Shown: positions 29,329 through 38,314, numbered from the stretch's first letter. The stretch: DNA of 64,000 nucleotides from Rubrimonas cliftonensis (GCF_900107585.1 NZ_FNQM01000003.1:516141-580140), one strand, 5' to 3'. Notes: generated by a model from the letters alone, not told the origin. Translations and numbers: made by a program.

Positions 29329-32300
29329 CGATCAATACCCTCCGTTCCCAACCTGGGCCGACCGTGGCGGAAAGTTGCGCGACGGAGACCGTCAGCGCCC
29401 CCTCCGCCGTCCCGCCACGCGCCGCATCGGCCGCCTGCTCCGCAGTTCCGTAGCGCCACGCGGGCGCCGTCACGTCCGTCTGCCGCACCACCGCGCCGCC
29501 GATGCGCGCGGTCACGCGATAGCGCTCGGCTTCTTCGCCCACAGGCGGCTCCACGACGCCCCAGGCGTCTCCGCCAAGCCGCGCCCGCCGCACCCACGAG
29601 ATTGCAAGCGCGCCGTCCGCCTCTCGCATCGCCGCCAGATGCGCAGGCGCCCATGGGCGCAGACCGAGCCCCGCCGGCGTGAACTCCACCACCCGGTGAG
29701 CGGCGCTTTCCGGCGGCAGATGCGCCGGCCCGGCGATCAGCCGGAGCGGCGCGCCGAGCGAAGAAGCCGCGATCGGCAGCCGCCCCACCGCCCCGTCCAG
29801 CAGCACCAGGCGCGCCCCCGCGCCCGCCGGAGCGGCGAGCGCCGCTTCCGAACCAGCCTGCCCCCGCAGCAATCCGGTGAGGCGCCACCGCCGCGGCGCG
29901 ATCAGTTCGGCGCCGGCGAACTGCAGCGCCTCCCACGATCCGTCGTCATGCCGCAGCGCCGCGCGATTGCCGCCGCCAAGCACGCCCTCCGCCGCAAGCG
30001 CCGTCAGCGCGCCGCCGAACAACTCGACCTCCAGCGCGGCGCCCGCCCAACGTGCGGGCGCCGCGTCCGGCGCCACCTGAGCGAGAGCGCCCATCGTCGC
30101 GGGTCTGTCGAGCAGGATCGCCGGCGCCGCCGCGCCATCGCCGCCGTCGCGCCATACGGCGACCGGCCCGGGCCACGGCGCCGCGAAACAGGCGATCGAG
30201 AGCGCCAGGTCCGTCTGGTCAGGCGCCGGCGCCTCGAACACCGCCAGTTCGACCGGTTCGCGCGCGGGCGGTTGCGGCGGCCTGACCGTCCGGGCCGGCG
30301 CCCTCGCGCGCCGGAGCGCCGCCGCATCCACCCGGCGGGCCGTCATCGCCCGCGAGGCTCCGGCGGCTCCTTCGATCACACGGTCGATGCGCATCGGAAC
30401 CGGCCCGCGGCCCGTCTCGACCAGCGCCACGTCGCCAGCCTCCAGCGCGAGCGAGGAGGGCGGCAGCACGAAGCGCGCCTCCTCGGCCGCCGCATGGGCG
30501 CCGTGCAGCAGGCGTTCCGCGGCGTCCTGCGCCGCCTCGCCCGCCAGGGCGAGGCCGAGATCGGCCGCCTCCACCCGGCGGGCGGGGCCGGGCCCGAGCC
30601 GCGCCTCCGCCACCGCCGCCTCATAGGCGCCGTCCCCCGCGTGATAGGCGACCCGCACCGCGTCGGGCGCGGACTGGGCCGGCGAGCGCGTCAGCGCGAA
30701 GGCGGCGCCGTCGCCGTCGGCCGCGCAGCCGTCCGGCGCGACCGCCGCCGCGGCCGTTGCGCCGCGTGGGATGAAGCGCAGCCCGTCGCCGTTCTCCACC
30801 ATGTCGAAACCGAACGCGACCATGAGCGGCTGAAGCGCCGCCCGCGCGGTCTGCGTCGCCTCCTGCAACGCCCCGTCCAGAACGTCGTGCAGCCCGGCGA
30901 CGTCGACCGAGGCGACCCCGGCCTCACCGCAGATCTCCGCCACGGTCTCGGCCAGACCGGCGCCGCCGAGCCGCCCCGTGATCCAGTGGCCCAGACGGTG
31001 GTTCGCACCGTCCGACCAGACCGACAGGCGCTGCGGGAAATCGGGCCACGGGCGCAGATCCCATGTCCAGACATAGGCCCGAGCAGGGTCCACCATCGGC
31101 CCGCCATAGACCGGCGACACCGGGTTGCGCCCGGCGTCCTCCCAATAGCCCAGCGCCGCCTGAAGGTAGCGCCGCTGCATCGCCTCGTCGCGCGCGCCGC
31201 TGGAGAAGTGCGGCAGGGCGCTCTCGGAAGATTTCGGGTCCACGAAGACGTTCGGCTGGTTGGCGCCCTTGTCGACCGCCGGGCATCCGATCTCGGTGAA
31301 CCAGAACGGCTTGGACATCGGAACCCACGCCGTCGGGCTCGCGCTGCGCACGCCGCCGATGCGGTCATGGTGCCGGCGCGACCACCAGTTGCGGATGTCC
31401 TTGAAGCGGAACATCCAGGGCTCGTCATGTGCGCCGTCGGTTATCGGGCTGCGTCGCTGGGCCGCGCGATCGGCGTCCGTCGCATAATACCAGTCGAAGC
31501 CCTCGCCGCCCTCAACCTGACTGCGCAGATAGGCCAGCGAATGCCCCGAGCCGGCTGCGGCGTCGAGGTGGCCGTCGCCGTCGCGCCAGTCGGCGAGCGG
31601 CATGTAGTTGTCGACGCCGACGAAATCGATCGCCGGATCGGCCCAGAGCGGGTCGAGATGGAACGCCGCGTCGCCGCTTCCGTCCGCCGGCTGGTGCCCG
31701 AAATACTCCGACCAGTCCGCCGCATAGCCGATCTTCGTCGTCGGCCCGAGGATGGCGCGCACGTCAGCCGCCAGCGCGCGCAGCGCCGCCACCGCCGGAT
31801 AGACGCCAGGCCCGGACCGGATCCAGGTGAGCCCGCGCAGCTCGGAGCCGATGCAGAAGGCCTCCACGCCCCCCGCCGCCGCGCAGAGATGCGCATAGTG
31901 CAGGATGAACCGTCGCAGCCCCCATTCCTCCGGCCCGTGATAGCTCACGGCGTCGCCCGCGACGCTGAAATCGGAGACCCGCGCCGCGCCGAAGAACGCC
32001 GCGACCTGAGCCTCGGCGGCGGTCGTCCGGTCCACGCTTCCCGGCAGACCCGGCGCGACGTCGAGCGTGATGCGCCCGCGCCATGGATAGGCGGGCTGCT
32101 CGCCGCCATGGGGGTTCGGCCGGCCGGAACCGGGCGGCACGTCCATCAGGATGAACGGGTAGAACATCGCGCTGATCCCGCGCCGCTTCATCTCCCGCAG
32201 CGTGGCCGCAACGCCGTCGTCGGAGGGCGTGCCGCCGAACACCGGCCGCCCGTCGCGCTGGCCCACCAGCGCCGCCGAAGCCCGGTCGGCCCCGCCCGCG

Positions 32301-33250
32301 CGCCAGGCGACCGGCTCGGTGAGCTTGTCGCGCGTCTCGACGCCGGGGCGGATGCGGCACTGGCCGCAGCGCAGGTCGTCGCCGAACCACGACACCACCA
32401 GCGAGGCCGCGCCGCAGGCCGGCGCCTCCTCCTGAAGCTGGTCGAAGGCGGCAAGCGCGTCGGCGCGCTCCGCGAGGCCGTTGACGTTCTCCGTCACCGA
32501 CGCGCCGGGCCCGATGCGCCGGCGCACCGGCTCAAGGTTCAGCGAGAACTCGCCCGAGCCCGGCGACAGCGCCACGGCGCGCACGAGCTGCGAGAGCGGC
32601 GGCGCGATCTCGTCCGACAGTCCCGCCGGCGCCTTCGGCTGGCGGAACACCTCGACGTTGAACTGCGGCACGCGGTTGCCGAAACGGCCAAGGTCGAGAT
32701 CCTCGAACACGACATAGGCGGTCCCGCGATAGGCCGGCGCCGCGCCCTCGATCGCCTCGATCAGCGGGTCGGGCGCCTGATCCTCCGTCCCGCGATGCAG
32801 GCGGTGCTCCACGAGGCTGATGTCAAGCAGCGCGCCGTCGGCCCAGACCCGCCCGATGCGCTCGACCGGCCCCTCGCAGAGCGCCACCGCGAGCGAGACG
32901 CTGTAGCGATGGCTGCGCACCGCCGGCGCGCCGCCCTTGCCGCCGCCGCCCGTGCTCGTCTCCTCCCGGAAGCGCGACGCCCAGACAACCTGTCCGCCGA
33001 CGCGCATCCGGCCATAGACGCGGGGGATCGGCGCGCCCTCGCGGCCGCTCATCACGCGAAACTGCGCGACGCGCCCGGTGTCGACCGCCGCGGCCCCGTC
33101 GCCAAGGATGCGCTGGTCGATCACGCCGCCCAGCACGCCCCCCGCCGCGCGGCCGAGCACCGCCCCCGCGCCGGCGAGACCGGCGCCGAGCGCCGCGCCC
33201 GCCGCCGACCCCGCCGCCGCGCCCGCCGCGGCCAGAACAAGCGTCGCCAT
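29321..33250 (-). CDS. GTA g15 megatron / host-specificity tail protein
   Basis: 1,309 aa, very close to the RcGTA g15 size. The N-terminus is a Gly/Ala hydrophobic stretch (about 1-50). A tail-hub region follows (FRVMSGREGAPIPRVYGRMR), then the GTA TIM-barrel-like domain (about 400-720; RRGISAMFYPFILMDVPPGS, EEWGLRRFILHYAHLC, EAFCIGSELRGLTWI, WFTEIGCPAVDKGANQPN), then the phage tail domain and C-terminal beta-rich receptor-binding modules. In RcGTA this protein forms the distal trimer that contacts the cell and takes part in DNA delivery. It starts within TGATG after g14. Confidence 0.95.
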   Translation of the reverse strand: MATLVLAAAGAAAGSAAGAALGAGLAGAGAVLGRAAGGVLGGVIDQRILGDGAAAVDTGRVAQFRVMSGREGAPIPRVYGRMRVGGQVVWASRFREETSTGGGGKGGAPAVRSHRYSVSLAVALCEGPVERIGRVWADGALLDISLVEHRLHRGTEDQAPDPLIEAIEGAAPAYRGTAYVVFEDLDLGRFGNRVPQFNVEVFRQPKAPAGLSDEIAPPLSQLVRAVALSPGSGEFSLNLEPVRRRIGPGASVTENVNGLAERADALAAFDQLQEEAPACGAASLVVSWFGDDLRCGQCRIRPGVETRDKLTEPVAWRAGGADRASAALVGQRDGRPVFGGTPSDDGVAATLREMKRRGISAMFYPFILMDVPPGSGRPNPHGGEQPAYPWRGRITLDVAPGLPGSVDRTTAAEAQVAAFFGAARVSDFSVAGDAVSYHGPEEWGLRRFILHYAHLCAAAGGVEAFCIGSELRGLTWIRSGPGVYPAVAALRALAADVRAILGPTTKIGYAADWSEYFGHQPADGSGDAAFHLDPLWADPAIDFVGVDNYMPLADWRDGDGHLDAAAGSGHSLAYLRSQVEGGEGFDWYYATDADRAAQRRSPITDGAHDEPWMFRFKDIRNWWSRRHHDRIGGVRSASPTAWVPMSKPFWFTEIGCPAVDKGANQPNVFVDPKSSESALPHFSSGARDEAMQRRYLQAALGYWEDAGRNPVSPVYGGPMVDPARAYVWTWDLRPWPDFPQRLSVWSDGANHRLGHWITGRLGGAGLAETVAEICGEAGVASVDVAGLHDVLDGALQEATQTARAALQPLMVAFGFDMVENGDGLRFIPRGATAAAAVAPDGCAADGDGAAFALTRSPAQSAPDAVRVAYHAGDGAYEAAVAEARLGPGPARRVEAADLGLALAGEAAQDAAERLLHGAHAAAEEARFVLPPSSLALEAGDVALVETGRGPVPMRIDRVIEGAAGASRAMTARRVDAAALRRARAPARTVRPPQPPAREPVELAVFEAPAPDQTDLALSIACFAAPWPGPVAVWRDGGDGAAAPAILLDRPATMGALAQVAPDAAPARWAGAALEVELFGGALTALAAEGVLGGGNRAALRHDDGSWEALQFAGAELIAPRRWRLTGLLRGQAGSEAALAAPAGAGARLVLLDGAVGRLPIAASSLGAPLRLIAGPAHLPPESAAHRVVEFTPAGLGLRPWAPAHLAAMREADGALAISWVRRARLGGDAWGVVEPPVGEEAERYRVTARIGGAVVRQTDVTAPAWRYGTAEQAADAARGGTAEGALTVSVAQLSATVGPGWERRVLIDV

Positions 33251-33708
33251 CACACATCCTCCGGAAATCGGAACGCCGCCGCGACGCGCCCGCGCCAGGC
33301 AGGGCCCAGCGCGGACTCCACGACGCCGCGCCGGGAGTAGGCGTGGATCAGGGTCGCCCCCCGCTCGGGGCGGAACGCCAGCACGCCGACATGCTCGGCC
33401 GCCATACCCGGCCGCATCCGGATCAACGCGACGTCGCCGCCCAGCGCCGCCCCGGCCGCAACCGTCTCCATCCGCGCGGCGAGCCCGCGCCAGAGGCGTT
33501 CGTCGACGCCCTGGGCCGCGTGCAACCGATGGAACGGACCAGCCGCCTCCGCGGGCTCCCAGCCATGGAGCGTCCGCCACACGCCCCTGAGCAGGCCGAG
33601 GCAGTCCGCCCCGGCGCCCTGCGCGCTTGCGCCCGGCACATAGGGCGTGCCGATCCAGGCGCGCGCGGCTGCGACGGCGCGCGCGCCTGCCGCGGCCACG
33701 TCAGCCAT
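33250..33708 (-). CDS. GTA g14 NlpC/P60-like cell-wall peptidase
   Basis: 152 aa from ATG at 33708, chosen for GGAGG 8 nt upstream; the ATG at 33726 lacks an SD. NlpC/P60 papain-like fold: catalytic Cys in GAGADCLGLLRGVW (C36), His in AAEHVGVLAF (H106) and a third polar residue in LIHAYS. In RcGTA this tail peptidase is thought to cut peptidoglycan during DNA entry. It overlaps g13 by 8 nt and g15 by 1 nt. Confidence 0.93.
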   Translation of the reverse strand: MADVAAAGARAVAAARAWIGTPYVPGASAQGAGADCLGLLRGVWRTLHGWEPAEAAGPFHRLHAAQGVDERLWRGLAARMETVAAGAALGGDVALIRMRPGMAAEHVGVLAFRPERGATLIHAYSRRGVVESALGPAWRGRVAAAFRFPEDV

Positions 33709-34588
33709 GCCGCGAGCCTCCGTCATGCGCTGCGCCCGGCGCCGGACTGGCCGCGATCCAGTCGTCGCCCGGCATGTGCGGGAATCCGCGGAAGTTCATC
33801 GCCGCGCGGAACTTCTCGCCGCAGGTCGCGAAGCGCTTGTCGCAACCCGCCGTCGCAACGAAGGCGTCGCCTCGGGCGACGGGCGCCCCGGGCGTGCGCG
33901 CCAGCGTCAGCAGCCGGGCGCCCTGCGCCGTCGCGTCGTCGCGAACGGCCACGGCTTCCCCCGCGTTCGCGCCGCCGGTCCAGCGCAGGACGCCATGGGC
34001 GAACCAGCCCGGCGCGAAATCGTCGAGCCCCGTCACGCGCAGCCCTCGCGCGTCGAACTCATCTGCGACGCCGGCGCCCTCCATGCCGGGGGCGCCAAGG
34101 TCCACCCCACAGCGCGCATCGCCAAGCGCCGCGTCGCACGCGCCGAGATAGGCGCGCCCCAGCGGCCGGTTCAGCGCCGAAGCCGGGCCCAGCGCCTCCG
34201 CCAGGAAGCCGCCCTTCTCAGTCGTGATCTCGCCGAGCGTCCCCTCGAACAGCTTCACCCTCTGCGCGGGAGCGGCCCAGTTGACCCGCCAGCGCGTCAG
34301 CCCGGCGCCGTCGAAACGGCCCTGCGCGACGTCGCGCGCGTCGATCGCGTCCGAGCGCAGGGCGCCGGCGACCTCGAAATTGCCCGCAGCCATGCCCGTC
34401 ACGGCCTCCGCCGCGCTGGCGGAGAGCGCCGTCTCCGGGAGAAAGCGCATGCCGTCGAACGCCACCGCCTCATCGTGATCCGTGAAGCCCAGCAGCAGCC
34501 CGTCGCGCCGACGCAGCAGCCAGCAGTCGCAGAGCGTCGTGGCGCCGGAGGCCAGATGCGCGGCCAGCGCGGGGTCCAGGCGGCGCAT
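33701..34588 (-). CDS. GTA g13 hub protein (DUF2163, probable Fe-S cluster)
   Basis: 295 aa. DUF2163 N-terminal beta domain (CDCWLLRRRDGLLLGFTDHD, then ALRSDAID...VAQGRFDGA) and the C-terminal phage-BR0599-like domain ending MNFRGFPHMPGDDW. Four cysteines in C151-x8-C160 and C249-x6-C256 match the positions expected for cluster ligands; the RcGTA hub was reported to hold an iron-sulfur cluster. It forms the central hub under the distal tail protein. It starts in a TGATG overlap with g12. Confidence 0.93.
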   Translation of the reverse strand: MRRLDPALAAHLASGATTLCDCWLLRRRDGLLLGFTDHDEAVAFDGMRFLPETALSASAAEAVTGMAAGNFEVAGALRSDAIDARDVAQGRFDGAGLTRWRVNWAAPAQRVKLFEGTLGEITTEKGGFLAEALGPASALNRPLGRAYLGACDAALGDARCGVDLGAPGMEGAGVADEFDARGLRVTGLDDFAPGWFAHGVLRWTGGANAGEAVAVRDDATAQGARLLTLARTPGAPVARGDAFVATAGCDKRFATCGEKFRAAMNFRGFPHMPGDDWIAASPAPGAAHDGGSRHG

Positions 34589-35220
34589 CAGACGCGCACC
34601 TCGACCACCGGCGCCGACGGGATCGCGCCCGCCTCGAACGCCGCGAGATTCACCTCCAGCCGATCGGTCTCGAACCGCACCGGCACGTCGAAGGCGAAGC
34701 CCGCCGTCACGGCGGCGCCGGGCGCGGGCGCAGCGGCGAGCGCCACGATCCCCGTCGTCGCGTCCACCGTGAAGTCCACGCCCTCCGCCAGCTCGGTCCC
34801 GTCGACCGCCAAGCGCACCGAACCCGCGACGGGCTTGGCGATCGGCCGCGCATAAAGCGCCGGGCCTGAGACGTAGCTCTTCACGAGCTGGAACGCCGTC
34901 AGCACCCCGTCGCCGACGCCAAGCGCGCAGTCCACCGGCGTCGGCGTCTGCGATGGCGGGCAGGACTTGTGGTCGGCCCAGTCCTTCCAGCGAAAGCCGT
35001 AGAGGCGCCCGCGCCGCGCCTCGAAGAAGGCCAGCACCGCATGCACGTCGTCGAGCCGGCGCAGCCCGAGGCCGGCGTCGTAGCGACGGCGCGCGTGGGC
35101 CCAGGTCGCGTTGCGCTCCTCATGGCCGCTCGCCAGCGTCACGATCTCGGTGCGCCGCTCGGGCCCCCCGGTCGCGCCGAGCGAGATCGCCGCCGGAAAC
35201 CGCACTTCGTGAAAGTTCAT
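34588..35220 (-). CDS. GTA g12 distal tail protein (DUF2460)
   Basis: 210 aa. Opens MNFHEVRFPAAISLGATGGP, the DUF2460 signature; RRRYDAGLGLRRLDDVHAVL and LYGFRWKDWADHK follow. Distal tail ring protein that links the tube to the hub. Good SD (GGGGAGAC) 7-12 nt upstream. Confidence 0.94.
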   Translation of the reverse strand: MNFHEVRFPAAISLGATGGPERRTEIVTLASGHEERNATWAHARRRYDAGLGLRRLDDVHAVLAFFEARRGRLYGFRWKDWADHKSCPPSQTPTPVDCALGVGDGVLTAFQLVKSYVSGPALYARPIAKPVAGSVRLAVDGTELAEGVDFTVDATTGIVALAAAPAPGAAVTAGFAFDVPVRFETDRLEVNLAAFEAGAIPSAPVVEVRV

Positions 35221-35243
35221 CGCCCCGTCTCCCCTGTCGGCCT

Positions 35244-35831
35244 TCAGAGCCCGCGCCGTCCGCGCGCCACCGCGCGCGCCAGCTCCGCCGCGACCTGCGG
35301 GCCGGAGCGGCGGAAGCCGTCGACGTCGGGCGTGGTCACGTTCATCGTCACATGCACGCCGCCGCCGCCCCGCACCCCGAGCCGGCCGTCGGCCGCGCGC
35401 GCCAGCGGCAGGATCGCCTCGGGCCCCGCCTCGCCCATCACCCCCGCGCCGCCGGCCATCGGGAAGGCCGTCGCGCCCTCGACTACACCGCCCTTGGCGA
35501 AGGCGCGCACGCCGGCGCCGGCGCCGGAGATCGCCCCGCCGAGCCCGTGGATCAGCGAGCCGGTCAGCGCGCCGACGCCGTCGCCGACCGCCCGGCGCAG
35601 CGGGTCGACCGCCGCGCGCAGGCCGTCGCGCGCCATGTCCTGCGCGAAGCGACGCGCGACCTCGCCGAAACCCGCGGCGCCGCGCGCGGCGTCCTCCAGC
35701 GAGCGGCGCAGGTTCAGCCCCACGGCGTTCGACAAGGCGCCGGCGGCCTGCTCGGCCGCCTCCAGCGCCTCGGCGGTCGCGCGAAGGCGGTCCGCGCCCG
35801 TCTCGTCCCGCCAGCTTTCGACGTCGCTCAT
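35244..35831 (-). CDS. GTA g11 tape measure protein
   Basis: 195 aa, short as in RcGTA (about 220 aa). The N-terminal half is helical (ATAEALEAAEQAAGALSNAV), followed by a Gly/Ala-rich hydrophobic segment (SLIHGLGGAISGAGAGVRAF), then the conserved GTA/phage tape-measure end FPMAGGAGVMGEAGPEAILP and a beta segment. It sets tail length. It overlaps g10.1 by 4 nt (ATGA); GGAGG upstream. Confidence 0.92.
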   Translation of the reverse strand: MSDVESWRDETGADRLRATAEALEAAEQAAGALSNAVGLNLRRSLEDAARGAAGFGEVARRFAQDMARDGLRAAVDPLRRAVGDGVGALTGSLIHGLGGAISGAGAGVRAFAKGGVVEGATAFPMAGGAGVMGEAGPEAILPLARAADGRLGVRGGGGVHVTMNVTTPDVDGFRRSGPQVAAELARAVARGRRGL

Positions 35832-36052
35832 GTCGCGTCCTCCTGCTTCGCCGAAGCCGCGTCGGGAAACTGCGCCATCAGCGCCCGCAGCGACCCCGCG
35901 TCCGCCGCGCTGCGCCCGGTCCCGAAGGCGCCGGCGCAGGCGGCGCTCAACTCGCGGGGCGTCATCGCCCAGAAGGCCTCGGGCGGCAGCCGCAGCCGCC
36001 CGAGACCCGTCTCCATGAGGCCCCGCCAGTCGAGCCGGCGCGGCCCGGTCAC
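35828..36052 (-). CDS. GTA g10.1 tail assembly chaperone-like protein
   Basis: 74 aa, overlapping both neighbours by 4 nt. Contains MTGPRRLDWRGLMETGLGRL and the conserved LPPEAFWAMTPRELSAA core typical of phage tail assembly chaperones placed just before the tape measure gene. It is the second of the g10/g10.1 pair, as in RcGTA. I saw no evidence of a programmed frameshift, because each gene has its own overlapping start. Confidence 0.9.
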   Translation of the reverse strand: MTGPRRLDWRGLMETGLGRLRLPPEAFWAMTPRELSAACAGAFGTGRSAADAGSLRALMAQFPDAASAKQEDAT

Positions 36053-36366
36053 GCGTGCGCCTCCGAGAAGGTCGCCGCGAGCAGCGCCAAGGCGGCTCGC
36101 GCCGCCGCCGCCGGGCCGCCGTCGAAGCGCATCGAGGCCACGTCCTCTGCGTTCACCGGCTCGCCGGCGCCGCGCAGCCCCGCGGTCAGCACCGCGATGG
36201 CGTCGCGCGCGCGCATCCCGCCGCGCTCAAGCCGGTCGACGAGGTCGACGAGGCCCTCGGCGCCCAGCCCGGCCTCCAGCTCAGCCAGCGCCCCCAGGGT
36301 CAGGCGCAGCGTGCGCGCCCGCCCGTCGACCGAGACCGACGCCTCGCCGCGTATCGGATTGGCCAT
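36049..36366 (-). CDS. GTA g10 tail assembly chaperone (GTA-gp10 family)
   Basis: 105 aa. GTA-gp10 family signature: ANPIRGEASVSVDGRARTLR, LTLGALAELEAGLGA, then helices DLVDRLERGGMRARDAIAVL. It probably helps tail tube or tape measure assembly. It starts 2 nt after the g9 stop and overlaps g10.1 by 4 nt. Confidence 0.92.
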   Translation of the reverse strand: MANPIRGEASVSVDGRARTLRLTLGALAELEAGLGAEGLVDLVDRLERGGMRARDAIAVLTAGLRGAGEPVNAEDVASMRFDGGPAAAARAALALLAATFSEAHA

Positions 36367-36368
36367 GC

Positions 36369-36782
36369 TCAGAACGCCGTGAAGACCAGCGGCCCGGCCG
36401 ATTCCAGGCTCACCGTGAACAGCGCCTCGGCGTCATGGTCGCCGGCGTATTCGAGCCGCGAGACCAGGAACGCCCCCTCGATGCGCCCGAAATCGGGGAT
36501 CACGAGCTGGAACGGCGGCGTGGCGCCGTCGAAGAACACCGTGCGCAGCGCGGCGTCCGAGGCCGCGTCCTTGAACACGCCTGAGCCGCTGACGCTGGCC
36601 GACTGCACGCCCGCCCCCGCCAGCAACTCCCGCCAGCGACCGCTCGCCTCGGCGCTGGTGGCGTCGACCGCCGCTGCATTCAGCGACAGGCGCGTGGCGC
36701 GCAGCCCCGCGATGGTCTCGAAATCGCCCGAGCCTTGCGCGTCGAGCTTGATGAGAAGGTCCTTGCCGCGCTGGGCCGCCAT
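36369..36782 (-). CDS. GTA g9 major tail tube protein
   Basis: 137 aa from ATG at 36782, the same length as RcGTA g9. Begins MAAQRGKDLLIKLDAQGSGD, a TP901-1-like tube protein start. AGLRATRLSLNAAAVDATSA and the C-terminal FLVSRLEYAGDHDAEALFTV are typical. It builds the hexameric tube rings. GGAG boxes precede the start. A longer in-frame start at 36890 would add a low-complexity peptide and is not favoured. Confidence 0.93.
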   Translation of the reverse strand: MAAQRGKDLLIKLDAQGSGDFETIAGLRATRLSLNAAAVDATSAEASGRWRELLAGAGVQSASVSGSGVFKDAASDAALRTVFFDGATPPFQLVIPDFGRIEGAFLVSRLEYAGDHDAEALFTVSLESAGPLVFTAF

Positions 36783-36831
36783 GCTCCGCACTCCTTCGAT
36801 GCCATGAAAATCCGCGCCGTCGAGACGCGCT

Positions 36832-37254
36832 TCAGCCGTCCTGCTCGATCGCGAAGCGGAAACGCAGGTCGATGCGCCGAAGCCCCGCACGGGCGATCAG
36901 CCGGGTCCGCGCGCCGAGGAAGCGCGCCAGCGCCACGCGGCCGCGGCTCAGGATGAGCGGCCCGAGCGCCGCGTCGCAGACGGCGCCCGCGATGCGCTTC
37001 AGCCGCCCGAACCCCGCCTCCCCGGAAATCACCGAAATCGTCAGGACATGGGCCGCCCCGGCCATGTCGGCGTCGCCCCAGGCCTCGACGGTCTCCTCGC
37101 CGATCAGCAGGAAGGGCGCGGGGTCGGGCCCGAGCGCGTCCGCGTGCGGCGGCGCGTCATGGACGCCGCCATCCGCTTCGGCCGCGATGGTCGGCTGGTC
37201 GCCGAGCGCGGCGTAGAGCGCCTGCTGCAGCGGCCATGAAAAGGCGTAGGTCAC
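36832..37254 (-). CDS. GTA g8 tail terminator (DUF3168)
   Basis: 140 aa from GTG at 37254, overlapping g7 by 4 nt. DUF3168 features: WPLQQALYAALGDQP at the N-terminus, FLLIGEETVEAWGDADMAGA, then HVLTISVISGEAGFGRLKRI. It caps the head-proximal end of the tail tube. Confidence 0.92.
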   Translation of the reverse strand: MTYAFSWPLQQALYAALGDQPTIAAEADGGVHDAPPHADALGPDPAPFLLIGEETVEAWGDADMAGAAHVLTISVISGEAGFGRLKRIAGAVCDAALGPLILSRGRVALARFLGARTRLIARAGLRRIDLRFRFAIEQDG

Positions 37255-37589
37255 AGCGGCGCTCCTTCCCGAAGCCAGACATGCAGATGCGCGTTGCGCG
37301 GGTCGGCCTCGGTCACGCCGAGGATGTCGAAGACCCGGCGGCCTTCCCTGAAGCGCTGCTGCGCCGTCGGTCGCGACGGGGCGTCGAACGGCGCCCAGCG
37401 CAGGGTCGCGCGGTGCGTGACGGCGCTCGCCTCCACCCCGCCGGCCACGCCTTCGCGCGCCGACGTCGACCGCAGCTCCGCCCAGTGGGCGCCGAGCGGC
37501 GTCCAGCCCAGCGTCGCGCCGCCGGCGCCGTCCTCCGCCCGCGTCGGGGCTTCGAGCGTCAGCAGTCGGTTGAGCAGCGGGGACTTCAC
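37251..37589 (-). CDS. GTA g7 head closure / head-tail adaptor
   Basis: 112 aa from GTG at 37589 (MKSPLLNRLLTLEAPTRAED). Phage head-tail joining family: LGAHWAELRSTSAREGVAGG, then RATLRWAP, FREGRRVFDILGVTEADPRN and HLHVWLREGAPL. It overlaps g6 and g8 by 4 nt each. The start is set by the overlap; a longer in-frame reading has no family similarity. Confidence 0.9.
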   Translation of the reverse strand: MKSPLLNRLLTLEAPTRAEDGAGGATLGWTPLGAHWAELRSTSAREGVAGGVEASAVTHRATLRWAPFDAPSRPTAQQRFREGRRVFDILGVTEADPRNAHLHVWLREGAPL

Positions 37590-38158
37590 AGCCGCACCGG
37601 CAGATAGGGCGCGATCAGCGCGTTGACGGTCGCGGGCACCGCGCCGCCCGGCGCGCCGCCCGCGTCGAACCAGGACGCGCCGAGGATCACCGCGGCCTGT
37701 CTCAGATCCTGCGGCGCGTCGCTCCAGACCTCGCCGTAGCCAGCGCGGTAGCGCGCCTCCACATGCCCCTCCGCGGGGATGGCCGGCAGCCGCCGCCCGG
37801 CGCGGGCGCGCAGATGCGGCCTGCCGCGCAGCGTCTCCAGCCGCCAGGCGTCGACCGGAACGTCGCCCCTGCCGCCGTCCTCGGCCACCACCGCCAGACC
37901 GTCGACCGAGATCACCGGTCCGACCGGCAGAACCAGAGTGTCGCCGTCGTCCCAGGCGGACTTGCATAGCGTCGCCGTCCGCGCCAGCAGCAGGCGGCGC
38001 GTGCGCTCCTCGACGACCTGCGTCGCGGCCGAGAGCAGCCGCTCCAGCTGCGCCCGACGATCCGCGTCGTCGTCGAACCCGACCGGCAACCGCAGATGGC
38101 GGGAGAGGTCGGCCACCGCCTCGCTCGACACGGCGGGGCCGATGATCTCGATACCCAT
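37586..38158 (-). CDS. GTA g6 head-tail connector
   Basis: 190 aa from ATG at 38158 with AAGGAG 6 nt upstream. Helical connector (gp6-like) fold: AVADLSRHLRLPVGFDDDAD, the conserved helix LERLLSAATQVVEERTRRLL, then PVGPVISVDG and the DLRQAAVILGASWFD helix. It binds below the portal. It is separated from the capsid gene by 156 nt, the largest gap within the cluster. Confidence 0.92.
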   Translation of the reverse strand: MGIEIIGPAVSSEAVADLSRHLRLPVGFDDDADRRAQLERLLSAATQVVEERTRRLLLARTATLCKSAWDDGDTLVLPVGPVISVDGLAVVAEDGGRGDVPVDAWRLETLRGRPHLRARAGRRLPAIPAEGHVEARYRAGYGEVWSDAPQDLRQAAVILGASWFDAGGAPGGAVPATVNALIAPYLPVRL

Positions 38159-38290
38159 ATCCGCTCCTTTCGTGAAACCGCATGGCGCCGGGCTCGCCAG
38201 AATCGTCCGGCGCGCGCCCCTGCCCGATCTGTGGGCGCGCGCCGCAGCCCGGCGCGCGCCGGTCTCCGCGCGCCGGTCCTCTTCTTCTCA

Positions 38291-38306
38291 GCCGTCCGCG
38301 GACGGC
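38291..38306 (-). terminator. Palindromic hairpin behind the capsid gene (possible attenuator)
   Basis: GCCGTCCGCGGACGGC is perfectly self-complementary and lies 9 nt past the g5 stop on the minus strand. A second perfect palindrome, CCGGCGCGCGCCGG, follows at 38249-38262. The whole 38159-38314 gap is non-coding and rich in such repeats. No U tract. A partial terminator here would favour capsid mRNA over tail mRNA. Confidence 0.45.
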
Positions 38307-38314
38307 GCAGGCTT

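Noticed and set aside
29204..33340. Long open frame on the plus strand (over 1,300 codons) across g15
   Set aside because: Antisense to a clearly conserved tail protein. Its translation is Arg/Ala/Pro/Gly-rich with no family motifs, a usual artefact of GC-rich DNA where the third-position G/C bias suppresses stops on the other strand.
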